Shown one piece after another: positions 35,881 through 44,405 of a stretch of DNA of 64,000 bases. The DNA lies in NCBI RefSeq assembly GCF_028680575.1, contig NZ_JAPCKI010000001.1, forward strand, positions 473,781 through 537,780. Direction: 5' to 3'. How positions within the stretch are numbered: the stretch's first letter is position 1; each line of letters begins with the position of its first letter. Position numbers and translations under genes: made by a program. This stretch comes from Acidovorax benzenivorans. GTDB taxonomy: Bacteria > Pseudomonadota > Gammaproteobacteria > Burkholderiales > Burkholderiaceae_C. Under the pieces are notes generated by a model, which saw nothing but the letters and a program-made list of their open reading frames with translations, was not told where the DNA came from and did not search any database.

Positions 35881-36222
35881 CTACTGCGGCAGCGAGGTCA
35901 CGGCGCCATCCACCGCCAGCTCACGGCTGCCCTTGTCGCAAGGCTGGTCGGTGTAGGTAACGCGGCCGTCTTTCACGCACTTGCGCGGCTGCGGGGCCAC
36001 AGGTTGGGACGCCGCGCCCTGCGCCGAACGGGCCTGCGCGGCGGCGCGTTTTTCGGGGGGGAGGGACTCGGGGCCGGGGCGCGTGGCTTTCTTCCAGGCC
36101 TGCTCCATCCACGGCCCCGCATGGGGCAGCCACTGGTCGGATGTCCCCCATGCCGCTGCTGCTGCGGCCAGCACCAGCGCGGCCAGGATGGACCAGAAGG
36201 CTCGTTCGCGGGGGCTGCGCAT
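35881..36222 (-). CDS. DUF4124-like small membrane-anchored protein
   Basis: A 113-residue protein with an N-terminal membrane anchor (AFWSILAALVLAAAAAAW, about 8-25) and a soluble C-terminal part. KCVKDGRVTYTDQPCDKGSREL (81-102) carries the paired cysteines and Y-T-D-x-P-C signature of DUF4124, usually found in exported proteins. The middle (about 45-75) is Ala/Pro/Gln-rich linker. The function of the domain is unknown. No operon partner is apparent. Confidence 0.75.
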   Translation of the reverse strand: MRSPRERAFWSILAALVLAAAAAAWGTSDQWLPHAGPWMEQAWKKATRPGPESLPPEKRAAAQARSAQGAASQPVAPQPRKCVKDGRVTYTDQPCDKGSRELAVDGAVTSLPQ

Positions 36223-36330
36223 GGAATAGGTCTGCGTGGGGTGGATGAGGTGGCAAGGCCCACTGTGCGCAGGCCTCAGGCCACCAAGCTTAAAACATCA
36301 CGGCACCTGCCAACCACCAACCACGCGCAA

Positions 36331-36933
36331 TCACTGTTGCTGGCCTTTGGCCGCAGGGCGCCCGTAGCGCGCCGTCAGCGTGGCCTTGCCCAGACTGTTG
36401 GCGTTGATCATGTAGCCCGCCAGAGCGGCGGTGGCGTCGGCGGGCAAGTCCAGGCGCGGCACCTTGAGCGCGTGCACGGAGAAGATGTAGCGATGGGGCG
36501 CATCGCCTTCGGGCGGACAGGCGCCGCCCCAGGCGGCCACACCGTAGTCGATGCGCACATGGCTGGCGCCTGTGGGTAGCTTGGCGCCGCCCACCGCGCC
36601 TGCATCAGCGCGCAGCTCGGCGACACCGGCGGGAATGTTCACCACCGACCAGTGCCACCAGCCCGAACCCGTGGGCGCATCGGGGTCGTACACGGTGACG
36701 GCGTAGCTTTGTGTGCCCGCAGGCGCGCCGCTCCAGCGCAGGGCAGGCGATTGGTTGTCACCCGCGCAGCCGAAGCCCTTGAATTCGAAGCGCTGGGGCA
36801 GCGTGCTATTAGCGGCAAAGTCGGGGCTGCTGAGCGTGAAGGCCTGGGCCTGGGCGGCAAAGGCCAGACCCATGGTGGCAAGCGCGGCGATGGAGGTCAA
36901 AGCGCGACGGGTGCGCGAGAGAGGTTGTGGCAT
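36331..36933 (-). CDS. YbhB/YbcL-type Raf-kinase-inhibitor-like protein
   Basis: A 200-residue exported PEBP-family protein. The signal peptide is RRALTSIAALATMGLAFAAQAQA. The two ligand-site motifs are YDPDAPTGSGWWHWSVVNIP and CPPEGDAPHRYIFSVHAL, both close to the YbhB pattern (D-P-D-x-P and P-P-x-G-x-P-H-R-Y). The fold binds phosphate-like anions; bacterial members have no settled role, and exported ones are common in this group. The start at 36933 is the first Met before the signal peptide. Confidence 0.9.
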   Translation of the reverse strand: MPQPLSRTRRALTSIAALATMGLAFAAQAQAFTLSSPDFAANSTLPQRFEFKGFGCAGDNQSPALRWSGAPAGTQSYAVTVYDPDAPTGSGWWHWSVVNIPAGVAELRADAGAVGGAKLPTGASHVRIDYGVAAWGGACPPEGDAPHRYIFSVHALKVPRLDLPADATAALAGYMINANSLGKATLTARYGRPAAKGQQQ

Positions 36934-37035
36934 TCAAAAAGCTCCTTGCAGTGGCGGTGTGAAACAAGGGCTTGATGGTGCTGCGCGCCGCGCCTTCGCG
37001 TTGGCCCGGCGGCGTCAATGGCTGTGCGCTGCGCG

Positions 37036-37812
37036 TCAAGGCCGCAGCTGCGAGGGCGGAAACCCAAAACGCTCGCGAAACGCGGCACTAAAGCGGCTGT
37101 GCGATTCATACCCGCAGTGCGCAGCGATTTCCGACACCTGCAGCGTGGAGCTTTGCAGCAGCATCAGGCCCGTCTCCAGCCGCACATCGCGCAGGCACTG
37201 GCTCACGGTTTCGCCCTCTTGCGCCAGACGGCGCTGCAGGGTGCTGGCACTGGTGGAAAATGCAGCGGCGATGCGCTCCACCGTCCAGTCGGCCTGCGGG
37301 CTGGGGCCGACGAGGCGGCGCACGCGCTCGGCCCAGCCCAGTTCGCCGGGTGGGGAAAACACAATGCCCGCCTCGGCCAGCATCAGCAGCACCTCCAGCG
37401 CGCGGTGTTCGCGCAGCGCCTGCGAGCTGGTGTCGCTCTCCAGCGCGGCGACGGCGCGCATGAAACTGTCTTCAAAGGCCGCGTCAGCCGCCAGGCCTGC
37501 GCAGCCTTGCACTGGTGGAATGGCTGCGAACTGGCCGAACTGGCGGTGGAACTGCTCCACCAGCTCGGGGGAAAAACACAGCAGCCGCGCCACGTAGCGG
37601 CCTTGCGGGGCGGGGTCGTTGACCACCTCCCACTGCGCGCCACGCGGCAGCACGAACACCCGTCCGCTGGGGTAACGGTGCCCACCCCCCGGTGTGACCA
37701 GGTGCTTGGTGCCCGACACCACCCAGCCCACCGAATCCATGCGCACCGTGACGGTGTGGACGCGGTGGTGCACCGTGGTGGCGATCTGCAGGGACAGTGC
37801 GGAGGCGTCCAC
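37036..37812 (-). CDS. AraC-family transcriptional regulator
   Basis: A 258-residue regulator. A cupin-like sensor domain (about 15-110, with GGGHRYPSGRVFVLPRGAQWEVV) precedes a standard AraC domain: WTVERIAAAFSTSASTLQRRLAQEGETVSQCLRDVRL and then STLQVSEIAAHCGYESHSRFSAAFRERFGFPPSQLR (about 220-256). The start is a GTG at 37812 with AAGG close before it, so it is less certain than the end. It may control the PEBP-like gene 102 bases downstream, by position only. Confidence 0.87.
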   Translation of the reverse strand: MDASALSLQIATTVHHRVHTVTVRMDSVGWVVSGTKHLVTPGGGHRYPSGRVFVLPRGAQWEVVNDPAPQGRYVARLLCFSPELVEQFHRQFGQFAAIPPVQGCAGLAADAAFEDSFMRAVAALESDTSSQALREHRALEVLLMLAEAGIVFSPPGELGWAERVRRLVGPSPQADWTVERIAAAFSTSASTLQRRLAQEGETVSQCLRDVRLETGLMLLQSSTLQVSEIAAHCGYESHSRFSAAFRERFGFPPSQLRP

Positions 37813-37920
37813 CTTCAGTTCTCAAGGGCGCACACAGCACTGCGCAGAACCCGCCGCCGATGCAAAGGGGCGTGATCCCCAAGCGCGGGACGCCTAGCAA
37901 GGGCCACCCCGCAGTGAGGG

Positions 37921-37968
37921 CGTCGTCCCCCTTGAGGGGGAAGGCGCCGAAGGCGACTCAGGGGGGGC
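37921..37968. repeat. Intergenic repeat family 2, after topB
   Basis: CGTCGTCCCCCTTGAGGG, then GGAAGGCGCCGAAGGCGACT, then CAGGGGGGG. It contains a CCCCC-TTGA-GGGGG hairpin and C-rich/G-rich ends. It lies seven bases after the stop of topB. A second copy lies four bases after the stop of the response regulator (46024), in the same orientation to the gene. Confidence 0.65.
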
Positions 37969-37974
37969 TTCACG

Positions 37975-40893
37975 TCACGCGAGGTGGTTGCCCAGGATGC
38001 CTGCCAGCTCGAACATGCCCGCGCTGTCCTTGCCAAACACGGCGCGCAGCTTGTCGTCGGCGACGATGGTGCGCTTGTCCTTGGGGTCTTGCAGGTTGTT
38101 TGCCTTGATGTATTCCCACATCTTCTTGACGGCCTCGGGGCGCGCCACGGGCTCGGCGCCAATCACGGCGGCCAGGGCGGCGCTGGGGGCCTTGCCTGCG
38201 GCGGCCTTTCGCGGTGCCTTGGCAGCAGCAGTCTTGGTGGCTGGGGCCTTCTTGGCGGCGGCAGGTTTAGCGGATTTTTTGGCTGTGGCGCTTGTCTTGC
38301 CTGCCTTGGCAGCTACTGTTTTTGCAGCAGCGCCGGGGCGCGGCGGGAACTTGCTCGGCGCAAACTCAAAGTTGACCTTGCCCGCCTCCTTGTCCCACGC
38401 CAGGTGGGCCTTGAAGGCGCGGCGTGTGCGCATGCTCACAAACTTGTCGAGCAGGTCGGTCTTACCGGTCTCCAGCAGCTTGTGCATCTGCTCGCGCTCC
38501 ACGGGCTGCTGCAGGATGATCTTGCCGCTCTTGAAGGTGCAGCTGGGCGTGGGCTGCGCGGCAGTGGGCACAGCCTTGCTGCACACGTAGTTGCTGCCGT
38601 GCTCGTGCACTTCCGATCCGCAGATGGGGCAGGGGCCGAGTGCGGCGTCTTCAAACTCGACGATCTCGCCGGACTCTTCGCCCTTCTTGTCGTCGCCAAA
38701 GTCGAACTCGAGCTTGTAGTTGTGCGCCTCGTCGTCGTACTTGATGACGATCTCGGACGTGAAGGGCCAGCCCGCCTTGGAGCGGAAGCCCTCCAGCGGG
38801 CCGATCTTCTTGTCACGCAGCAGGGCATTGGCCTCGGCAGTTTCAAAGGTGCGGCCTGCGGGCGATTTGCCAAAGCTGAAGCCGCAGCCTTCGGCGCCCG
38901 CCTTGCCCACGCAGGCAAAGCGGCGGTAGTTCTCCTTCACCACACCACCACAGTTGGGGCAGGGCGATTCGAGCGTGGCGTAGTCGCCAGGGATGGTGTC
39001 GCGGTCGTATTCCTTGGCCTTCTTGACCATGCGTTCGGTCATGGCGGCGATCTCCGCCATGAAGGCTTCGCGGCTGAGCTGGCCCTTTTCCATCTGCGAG
39101 AGCTTGTACTCCCACTCGCCGGTCAGGTCGGCACGGCAGAGTTCTTCCACCTCCAGCCCGCGCAGCAGCGTCATCAGCTGGAAGGCCTTGGCCGTGGGGA
39201 TGATTTCGCGGCCTTCGCGCAGCATGTACTTCTCAGTCAGCAGGCCTTCGATGATGGCGGCGCGGGTGGCTGGCGTGCCCAGGCCCTTTTCCTGCATGGC
39301 AGAGCGCAGTTCTTCGTCGTCAATCTGCTTGCCCGCGCTTTCCATGGCGCCCAGCAGCGTGGCTTCGGAGTAGCGTGCGGGGGGCTTGGTTTTGAGGCCC
39401 TTGGGGTCGGCGGCCAGGGTGTTGACCATTTCGCCGGGCTTCACGGGCACCAGATTCTGGCCCTTGTCGCCGTCCTTGCCGCCTTCCACTTCATCGGCCG
39501 CTTCCTTGCCGTAGATGGCCAGCCAGCCGGGGCGCACCAGCACCTTGCCTTCGGTCTTGAAGCTGTGCGGGGCCACGGTGCTGATGCGGGTGGTGACGGT
39601 GTATTCAGCGCTGGGGAAGAACACGGCCATGAAGCGGCGCACGACCAGGTCGTACAGCTTTTGCTCGGCTTCGCTCAGGCCGCTCGGTGCCTGCAGCGTG
39701 GGGATGATGGCAAAGTGATCGCTCACCTTGCTGTTGTCGAAGATGCGCTTGGACGGGCGCACGTAGTTGTTGCTCAGCGCCGTGGCGGCGTGCGGCGCCA
39801 GGTGGCGCATGCCGCTGTCGGCCAACATCTCGAAGGTCTGCTTGGCCACGGGCAGATAGTCTTCCGGCAGCGCGCGCGAGTCGGTACGTGGGTAGGTCAG
39901 GGCCTTGTGGCGCTCGTACAGGCTTTGCGCCAGGGCCAGCGTGGTCTTGGCCGAGAAGCCGAACTTGCCGTTGGCCTCGCGCTGCAGGCTGGTCAAATCG
40001 AACAGCAGGGGCGATGCCTGTGTGGTGGGCTTGCTCTCTTCGGTGACCGTGGCCTGCTTGCCGCGCACAGCGTTGGCGATGGCTGTGGCTTCGGCGGCAG
40101 ACCACACGCGGTCGGCGCGCATCTCCACGTCCTCGCCCTTCTTCCACTTGGGGTCAAACCACTTGGCGGGGTATTCACCGGCCTGTGCGCCAAAGGTGGC
40201 GTGGATTTCCCAGTAGTCGCGGCTGATGAACTTGCGGATCTTTTCTTCGCGCTCCACCACCAGCGACAGCGTGGGCGTCTGCACCCGGCCCACGGTGGTC
40301 AAAAAGAACCCGCCGTCGCGAGAGTTGAAGGCCGTCATGGCGCGGGTGCCGTTGATGCCCACCAGCCAGTCGGCCTCGGAGCGACTGCGCGCAGCGCTCG
40401 CCAGGCCCGCCATCTGCTGCTCGGAGCGCAGTGCGTCAAAGCCGTCGCGAATGGCCTGGGGCGTCATGGACTGCAGCCACAGGCGCTTGACGGGCTTGCC
40501 CAGCGGCTTGGCGCCACCAGCGTACTGCTCGATCAGGCGGAAGATCAGCTCACCCTCGCGGCCCGCGTCACAGGCGTTGATGAGTTGTGTCACGTCCTTG
40601 CGCTTGGCTTGCTTGACCACCGCGTTCAGGCGGCTCTTGGTCTTGTCCACAGGCTTCAAGTCAAAGTACGGCGGGATCACGGGCAGGTGGGCAAAGCTCC
40701 ATTTGCCGCGCTTCACGTCAAACTCTTCGGGCGCCTGGATCTCCACCAGGTGGCCCACGGCGCTGGTGACTACATAGCGGTCGTTCTCGAAGTGGTCTTC
40801 GTGCTTGTCGAACTTGCCCGCCACGGGCGTCAGTGCGCGCACGATGTCTTGCGCCACTGAGGGTTTTTCTGCAATTACCAGGGTCTTGGTCAT
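37975..40893 (-). CDS. topB: DNA topoisomerase III with histone-like linker and SWIB domain
   Basis: A 972-residue type IA topoisomerase that relaxes and decatenates DNA. The TOPRIM part begins TKTLVIAEKPSVAQDIVRAL; the active-site tyrosine lies in ALTYPRTDSRALP (near 345). Zinc motifs follow: CPNC..C..C near 675 and CPICGSEV near 780. After about 845 there is a linker of Ala, Lys, Pro and Thr (repeats such as AAKAGKTSATAKKSAK and AAKKAPATKTAAAK), like histone H1 tails, and the last 65 residues (MWEYIKANNLQDPKDKRTIV onward) form a SWIB/MDM2 domain. ATG 40893 starts the family N-terminus; the upstream frame is not used. E. coli TopB is 653 residues, so the tail is a large addition. Confidence 0.93.
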   Translation of the reverse strand: MTKTLVIAEKPSVAQDIVRALTPVAGKFDKHEDHFENDRYVVTSAVGHLVEIQAPEEFDVKRGKWSFAHLPVIPPYFDLKPVDKTKSRLNAVVKQAKRKDVTQLINACDAGREGELIFRLIEQYAGGAKPLGKPVKRLWLQSMTPQAIRDGFDALRSEQQMAGLASAARSRSEADWLVGINGTRAMTAFNSRDGGFFLTTVGRVQTPTLSLVVEREEKIRKFISRDYWEIHATFGAQAGEYPAKWFDPKWKKGEDVEMRADRVWSAAEATAIANAVRGKQATVTEESKPTTQASPLLFDLTSLQREANGKFGFSAKTTLALAQSLYERHKALTYPRTDSRALPEDYLPVAKQTFEMLADSGMRHLAPHAATALSNNYVRPSKRIFDNSKVSDHFAIIPTLQAPSGLSEAEQKLYDLVVRRFMAVFFPSAEYTVTTRISTVAPHSFKTEGKVLVRPGWLAIYGKEAADEVEGGKDGDKGQNLVPVKPGEMVNTLAADPKGLKTKPPARYSEATLLGAMESAGKQIDDEELRSAMQEKGLGTPATRAAIIEGLLTEKYMLREGREIIPTAKAFQLMTLLRGLEVEELCRADLTGEWEYKLSQMEKGQLSREAFMAEIAAMTERMVKKAKEYDRDTIPGDYATLESPCPNCGGVVKENYRRFACVGKAGAEGCGFSFGKSPAGRTFETAEANALLRDKKIGPLEGFRSKAGWPFTSEIVIKYDDEAHNYKLEFDFGDDKKGEESGEIVEFEDAALGPCPICGSEVHEHGSNYVCSKAVPTAAQPTPSCTFKSGKIILQQPVEREQMHKLLETGKTDLLDKFVSMRTRRAFKAHLAWDKEAGKVNFEFAPSKFPPRPGAAAKTVAAKAGKTSATAKKSAKPAAAKKAPATKTAAAKAPRKAAAGKAPSAALAAVIGAEPVARPEAVKKMWEYIKANNLQDPKDKRTIVADDKLRAVFGKDSAGMFELAGILGNHLA

Positions 40894-40919
40894 TTTGGGG
40901 CTCTCGCCAGTCATTCTGG

Positions 40920-40947
40920 TTGCCCGGGTTCCGGGCGCTTCTACAAT
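40920..40947 (+). promoter_or_regulatory. Probable sigma-70 promoter for SET gene
   Basis: TTGCCC at 40920 and TACAAT at 40942, 16 bases apart, on the plus strand. GCCCGG-gtt-CCGGGC, a perfect six-base palindrome, covers the spacer. Transcription would begin near 40953, so the alternating tract that follows would lie in the leader of the SET mRNA. Confidence 0.5.
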
Positions 40948-40955
40948 TCGGGTCT

Positions 40956-41000
40956 CACGCGCATGCACACGCATACACGCGCACGCACACATGTGTGCAC
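40956..41000. other. 45-base alternating purine-pyrimidine tract (Z-DNA-prone)
   Basis: Every base from 40956 to 41000 alternates pyrimidine and purine without a single break (CACGCGCATGCACACGCATA, then on to ATGTGTGCAC). CG and CA/TG steps dominate, the composition that flips most readily to left-handed Z-DNA under negative supercoiling. It lies between the divergent topB and SET genes. Confidence 0.85.
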
Positions 41001-41024
41001 CATCAAGTTAACAGAGTTTTTGCC

Positions 41025-41615
41025 ATGCCCCGCTCCGCATCGCCTGCCGCCCCCACCCTTGCACCGGGCCGCCGCATCCAGACCCGGCGTTCGGGCGTCC
41101 ATGGCAAGGGCGTGTTTGCCGTGCAGGATATTGCAGAGGGCGAAGTCCTTGTGGAGTACACGGGCGAAGTGATTGGCTGGCAGGAGGCGCAGGACCGGCA
41201 CCCGCACGACCCCCTGCAACCCAACCACACGTTTTACTTTCACGTAGATGAAGACCACGTGATCGACGCAAAGTTCGGCGGCAACTCCTCGCGCTGGATC
41301 AACCACAGCTGCAACCCCAACTGCTACGCCGACGAGCGGGATGGCCGCATCTTCATCACCGCGCTGCGCAATATCAAGGCGGGCGAAGAGCTGAACTACG
41401 ACTACGGCTTGATCATCGAAGAGCGTTACACCCCGAAGCTCAAGGCCGAATACCCCTGCTGGTGCGGCAGCAAGAACTGCCGAGGCACGCTGCTGGCGCC
41501 CAAGCGCGGCTGGGCGCCGCCGGTGCCGCTGCCCCCGTCCAAGCCGTTGTCCTCCAAAGCGGTCAAGGCCCCCAAGGCCCCACAAAAGGCCAAGCCGCGA
41601 GGCCGCAGCCAGTGA
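41025..41615 (+). CDS. SET-domain protein-lysine methyltransferase
   Basis: A 196-residue SET-domain protein, expected to methylate lysine in proteins using S-adenosylmethionine. SGVHGKGVFAVQDIAEGEVLVEYTGE is the first half of the domain (about 23-48); the pseudo-knot has RWINHSCNPNCYAD, GEELNYDYG carries the catalytic tyrosine, and YPCWCGSKNCRG is a zinc-binding post-SET motif. After about 165 the tail is Lys/Pro/Ala-rich. It is divergent from the SWIB-tailed topoisomerase III, and its stop overlaps birA (GTGA). In bacteria such proteins have been linked to methylation of histone-like proteins (Chlamydia NUE); the target here is unknown. Confidence 0.9.
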   Translation: MPRSASPAAPTLAPGRRIQTRRSGVHGKGVFAVQDIAEGEVLVEYTGEVIGWQEAQDRHPHDPLQPNHTFYFHVDEDHVIDAKFGGNSSRWINHSCNPNCYADERDGRIFITALRNIKAGEELNYDYGLIIEERYTPKLKAEYPCWCGSKNCRGTLLAPKRGWAPPVPLPPSKPLSSKAVKAPKAPQKAKPRGRSQ

Positions 41616-42469
41616 GCACCGCCCCCATCCGCTGGCCCGCCGAGGCCATCTGGGAGGCGGTGTCACCGCTGTTACCGGGCTTTACCGTCGAGGTGCTGCC
41701 CACCATCGACTCCACCAATACCGAGCTGATGCGCCGTGCGCGCAACGGCCAGTGCGAGCCCACCCTGCTGGTGGCAGAGCAGCAGACCGCCGGGCGGGGG
41801 CGGCTGGGCCGCGTGTGGCAAAGCGATGTCGGTGCTTCCCTCATGATGTCGCTGGGCCTGCCGCTGGCGCCCCAGGACTGGTCCGGCCTGTCGCTCGCCG
41901 TGGGGGTGAGCGTGGCCGAAAGCCTGCAGCCGGTGCTGCCTGCCCTGGGTGCGGGGCAGCCTGCGCGCGTGGGGCTCAAGTGGCCCAACGACCTCTGGCT
42001 GGGCGGCGCTGCGGGCGACCGCAAGCTCGGCGGCATCCTGGTGGAGACGGCCAGTTTTGTGACGCCCCAGACGGCCGCCTCGCAGGCAGGCACCAGCACA
42101 GCGCGCTTTGTGGTGGTGGGCATTGGCATCAACGTGCTGCCGCGCAGCCCCGAGGGCATGAGCATGCCCCCCGGCAGCCTGCAGGATGTGGAGCCGGGCC
42201 TGGACGCACCCACCGCCCTGCTGCGCATCGTGCCGCCGCTGGTGTCCATGCTGCAGTCGTTTGCGGGCTATGGGTTTGCGCCCATGCAGCCCCGCTTTGC
42301 GGCACGCGACGTACTGCAGGGCCGCGCCGTGACGCTGAGCGATGGCCACACCGGCACCGCGCATGGCGTGGGCGACGATGGCGCGCTGCTCGTGCACACG
42401 GCCGGTGGCATGCAGGCCATCACCAGTTCTGAAATCAGCGTCCGGCCGACGGCGGTGCCTCCGGTGTGA
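41612..42469 (+). CDS. birA: Biotin-[acetyl-CoA-carboxylase] ligase
   Basis: A 285-residue biotin protein ligase, which joins biotin to the carboxylase carrier. IDSTNTELMRRA, EQQTAGRGRLGRVWQS (the biotinyl-AMP loop G-R-G-R-x-G-R-x-W), LKWPNDLWL (catalytic lysine) and GIGINV follow in the family order. There is no N-terminal DNA-binding domain, so it is a class I ligase and not a repressor of biotin genes. A GTG at 41612 overlaps the stop of the SET gene, so the two are translated together. The start is fixed by the overlap. Confidence 0.93.
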   Translation: MSTAPIRWPAEAIWEAVSPLLPGFTVEVLPTIDSTNTELMRRARNGQCEPTLLVAEQQTAGRGRLGRVWQSDVGASLMMSLGLPLAPQDWSGLSLAVGVSVAESLQPVLPALGAGQPARVGLKWPNDLWLGGAAGDRKLGGILVETASFVTPQTAASQAGTSTARFVVVGIGINVLPRSPEGMSMPPGSLQDVEPGLDAPTALLRIVPPLVSMLQSFAGYGFAPMQPRFAARDVLQGRAVTLSDGHTGTAHGVGDDGALLVHTAGGMQAITSSEISVRPTAVPPV

Positions 42470-42515
42470 GACAGCTTCCTCTTTCGATGCGAGTGTTCTT
42501 GAAAGGCCGCGCCCC

Positions 42516-43238
42516 ATGCTCCGTCTTGCCGTGATCGTGCTGCTGCTGGCCAACGCGGGCTATTACGCGTGGTCGCAAGGGCTGCTGCGCCCGTTGGGTT
42601 ACGCGCCGCAGGAGCAGTCCGAGCCCCAGCGCATGAACCAGCAGATCCGGCCCGAGACGCTGCAGATCCTGAAGGTCAACCCCAGCAAGACCTCCTCTGC
42701 CGCGCCCTCCGCCACTCCCGCTTCCCCACCCTTGGCCGCCGCCGCCAACGAATCCCCCTCCCCCCCGCCTGCTGCATCCGCCCCCGCAGACACCGCCGAG
42801 TGTCTGCAGGCCGGCGTGTTTGACGACCGCCAGGCCGAGGTGCTGCGCGCGGCTGCTGCCGGTTTGCCCACAGGCAGTTGGGCGCTGGAGCCCACGCCCG
42901 TGCCGGGCCGCTGGATGGTCTACATGGGGCGGTTTGACGACGTGGAAACGCTGGACCGCAAGCGCGCCGAACTGCGCACCCGCAAGGTGGACCACGACCG
43001 CGCCGGGGGCACGTTCGAACTGGGCCTGTCGCTGGGCCGCTTTGCCTCCAAGGAGGCCGCCGAGCGCGAGTTGGCCAACCTGGGCAACAGGGGCGTGCGC
43101 ACGGCCCGCGTGATCCAGGAGCGCGCGGAATCCCCCGGCTTCACGCTGCGCCTGCCCGCCGTGAACGACGCGCTGCGGGCGCAGCTGGATGTGCTGCGCA
43201 CCGCCATGGCGGGCAAGACGCTGCGCACCTGCGGCTGA
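42516..43238 (+). CDS. SPOR-domain cell-wall-binding protein
   Basis: A 240-residue membrane-anchored protein. MLRLAVIVLLLANAGYYAW is the single transmembrane segment; a Pro/Ala/Ser linker (about 60-95) leads to a C-terminal SPOR-like domain with WMVYMGRFDDVETLDRKRAELRTRKVD and GLSLGRFASKEAAERELANL, the two repeats that bind denuded peptidoglycan at the septum. Such proteins act in or near cell division. It follows birA with 46 bases between and probably belongs to the same transcript. Confidence 0.83.
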   Translation: MLRLAVIVLLLANAGYYAWSQGLLRPLGYAPQEQSEPQRMNQQIRPETLQILKVNPSKTSSAAPSATPASPPLAAAANESPSPPPAASAPADTAECLQAGVFDDRQAEVLRAAAAGLPTGSWALEPTPVPGRWMVYMGRFDDVETLDRKRAELRTRKVDHDRAGGTFELGLSLGRFASKEAAERELANLGNRGVRTARVIQERAESPGFTLRLPAVNDALRAQLDVLRTAMAGKTLRTCG

Positions 43239-43278
43239 GCGCTGTGTCGGGGGGTGGCCGCCCAGGGCGTGTACCGCG

Positions 43279-44283
43279 CTACGCCAACGGTATGGCGCGC
43301 GTCTCGCCGTGCCGCATGAGCCAGACGCGGTCCTGCGGCAGGCCACGCTGCGCCAGTGCGGCGGCCAGGTCGCGCGGTGGGTGGTCGAACGCCTCTTGTG
43401 TCAGCATGAACGTGCCCCAGTGCACGCCCATGGCCTGCTTGGCTTCCACATCCAGCATCAGCTGCACGGCGTCTTCGGGGTTCACGTGCATGGGCTTCAT
43501 GAAGTCGCGGGGCAGGTAGGCGCCGATGGGCAGGGCCAAAAAGTCCACCGGCCCCAGGCGCTGGCGGATGGCCTTGAAGTCGTCGCTGTAGCCGGTGTCG
43601 CCAGGGAACAGAAAACGCCAGGGGATTGCCGCATCGGGGCGCGTCCATTCGAGCAGGTAGCCGCCCCACCGCGAGGCATTGGTGTCCCACGGTGTGCGGC
43701 GGCTCCAGTGCTGAGAGGGCGTGAAAAACACGCGCACGCCGGGCGCGATGTCGGTGTGCTCCCACCAGTTCAGCGCGGTGACCGGGCCCATGCCGCGCTG
43801 GGTGAACCAGTCACCCAGGCCCAAAGGCACCACAAAGCGGGGCGACTGACCCGCGTCCCGCAGGCGGCGCAAGGTGCCGTAGCACAGGTGGTCGTAGTGG
43901 TTGTGCGAGATCAGCACCACATCAATGGGTGGTAGCTCCTCGGGGGCCAGGGGTGTAGGCACGCGGCGGGGTGCGCCAAAGCGGCCCAGGGGGCCCGCAA
44001 AGCCGCACAGCGTCGGGTCCATGAGCACGTTCAAGCCAGCCACCTGCAGGAGGATGGACACGTGGCCCAGCCAGGTGACCACCGGCATCTGTGGGTGCTG
44101 CGCCAGGCGTGCGTGGTCCACGGGCACGCTCCATTGCCGGGCGAAAGCTGCGTAGCCTCCCGCAGGCTCGGCGCGCGGTTTGAAATCACCGCGCAGCGAG
44201 CGCCAGACCATTTCGTACCAGGGGAAGTTGCCGATGACAACGCCAGGGTGGGTGTTGGCAAAACGGCGGGGCGGTGGGGTCAT
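43279..44283 (-). CDS. MBL-fold metallohydrolase (NAPE-PLD-like)
   Basis: A 334-residue metallo-beta-lactamase-fold hydrolase of the phospholipase D-like group (NAPE-PLD/UlaG type). The zinc motif is LISHNHYDHL (H-x-H-x-D-H, near 136-145), preceded by VTWLGHVSILLQVAGLNVLMDP, and followed by FTPSQHWSRRTPWDTNASRWGGY and FLFPGDTGYSDDF, which complete the metal site. Relatives hydrolyse N-acyl phosphatidylethanolamine or act on lactones; the substrate here is unknown. The start at 44283 gives MTPPPRRFANTHPG, with an earlier Met ten codons upstream unlikely. Confidence 0.87.
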   Translation of the reverse strand: MTPPPRRFANTHPGVVIGNFPWYEMVWRSLRGDFKPRAEPAGGYAAFARQWSVPVDHARLAQHPQMPVVTWLGHVSILLQVAGLNVLMDPTLCGFAGPLGRFGAPRRVPTPLAPEELPPIDVVLISHNHYDHLCYGTLRRLRDAGQSPRFVVPLGLGDWFTQRGMGPVTALNWWEHTDIAPGVRVFFTPSQHWSRRTPWDTNASRWGGYLLEWTRPDAAIPWRFLFPGDTGYSDDFKAIRQRLGPVDFLALPIGAYLPRDFMKPMHVNPEDAVQLMLDVEAKQAMGVHWGTFMLTQEAFDHPPRDLAAALAQRGLPQDRVWLMRHGETRAIPLA

Positions 44284-44405
44284 GGTGAAGCACCAGGCAA
44301 AGGGACGCCGCATGATGCCGCAGACACCGGTGCCCTGGCGCCAGCACCGGCTTTGCCCCTGCGCCGCCGTCTGACCTGGGCGGTGTTCAGCGCCTGTTCA
44401 AGGCC

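Noticed and set aside
37984..40860. A 958-residue plus-strand frame opposite topB
   Set aside because: Antisense shadow of a real gene in GC-rich DNA; low-complexity Gly/Ala/Val/Leu/His protein without motifs.
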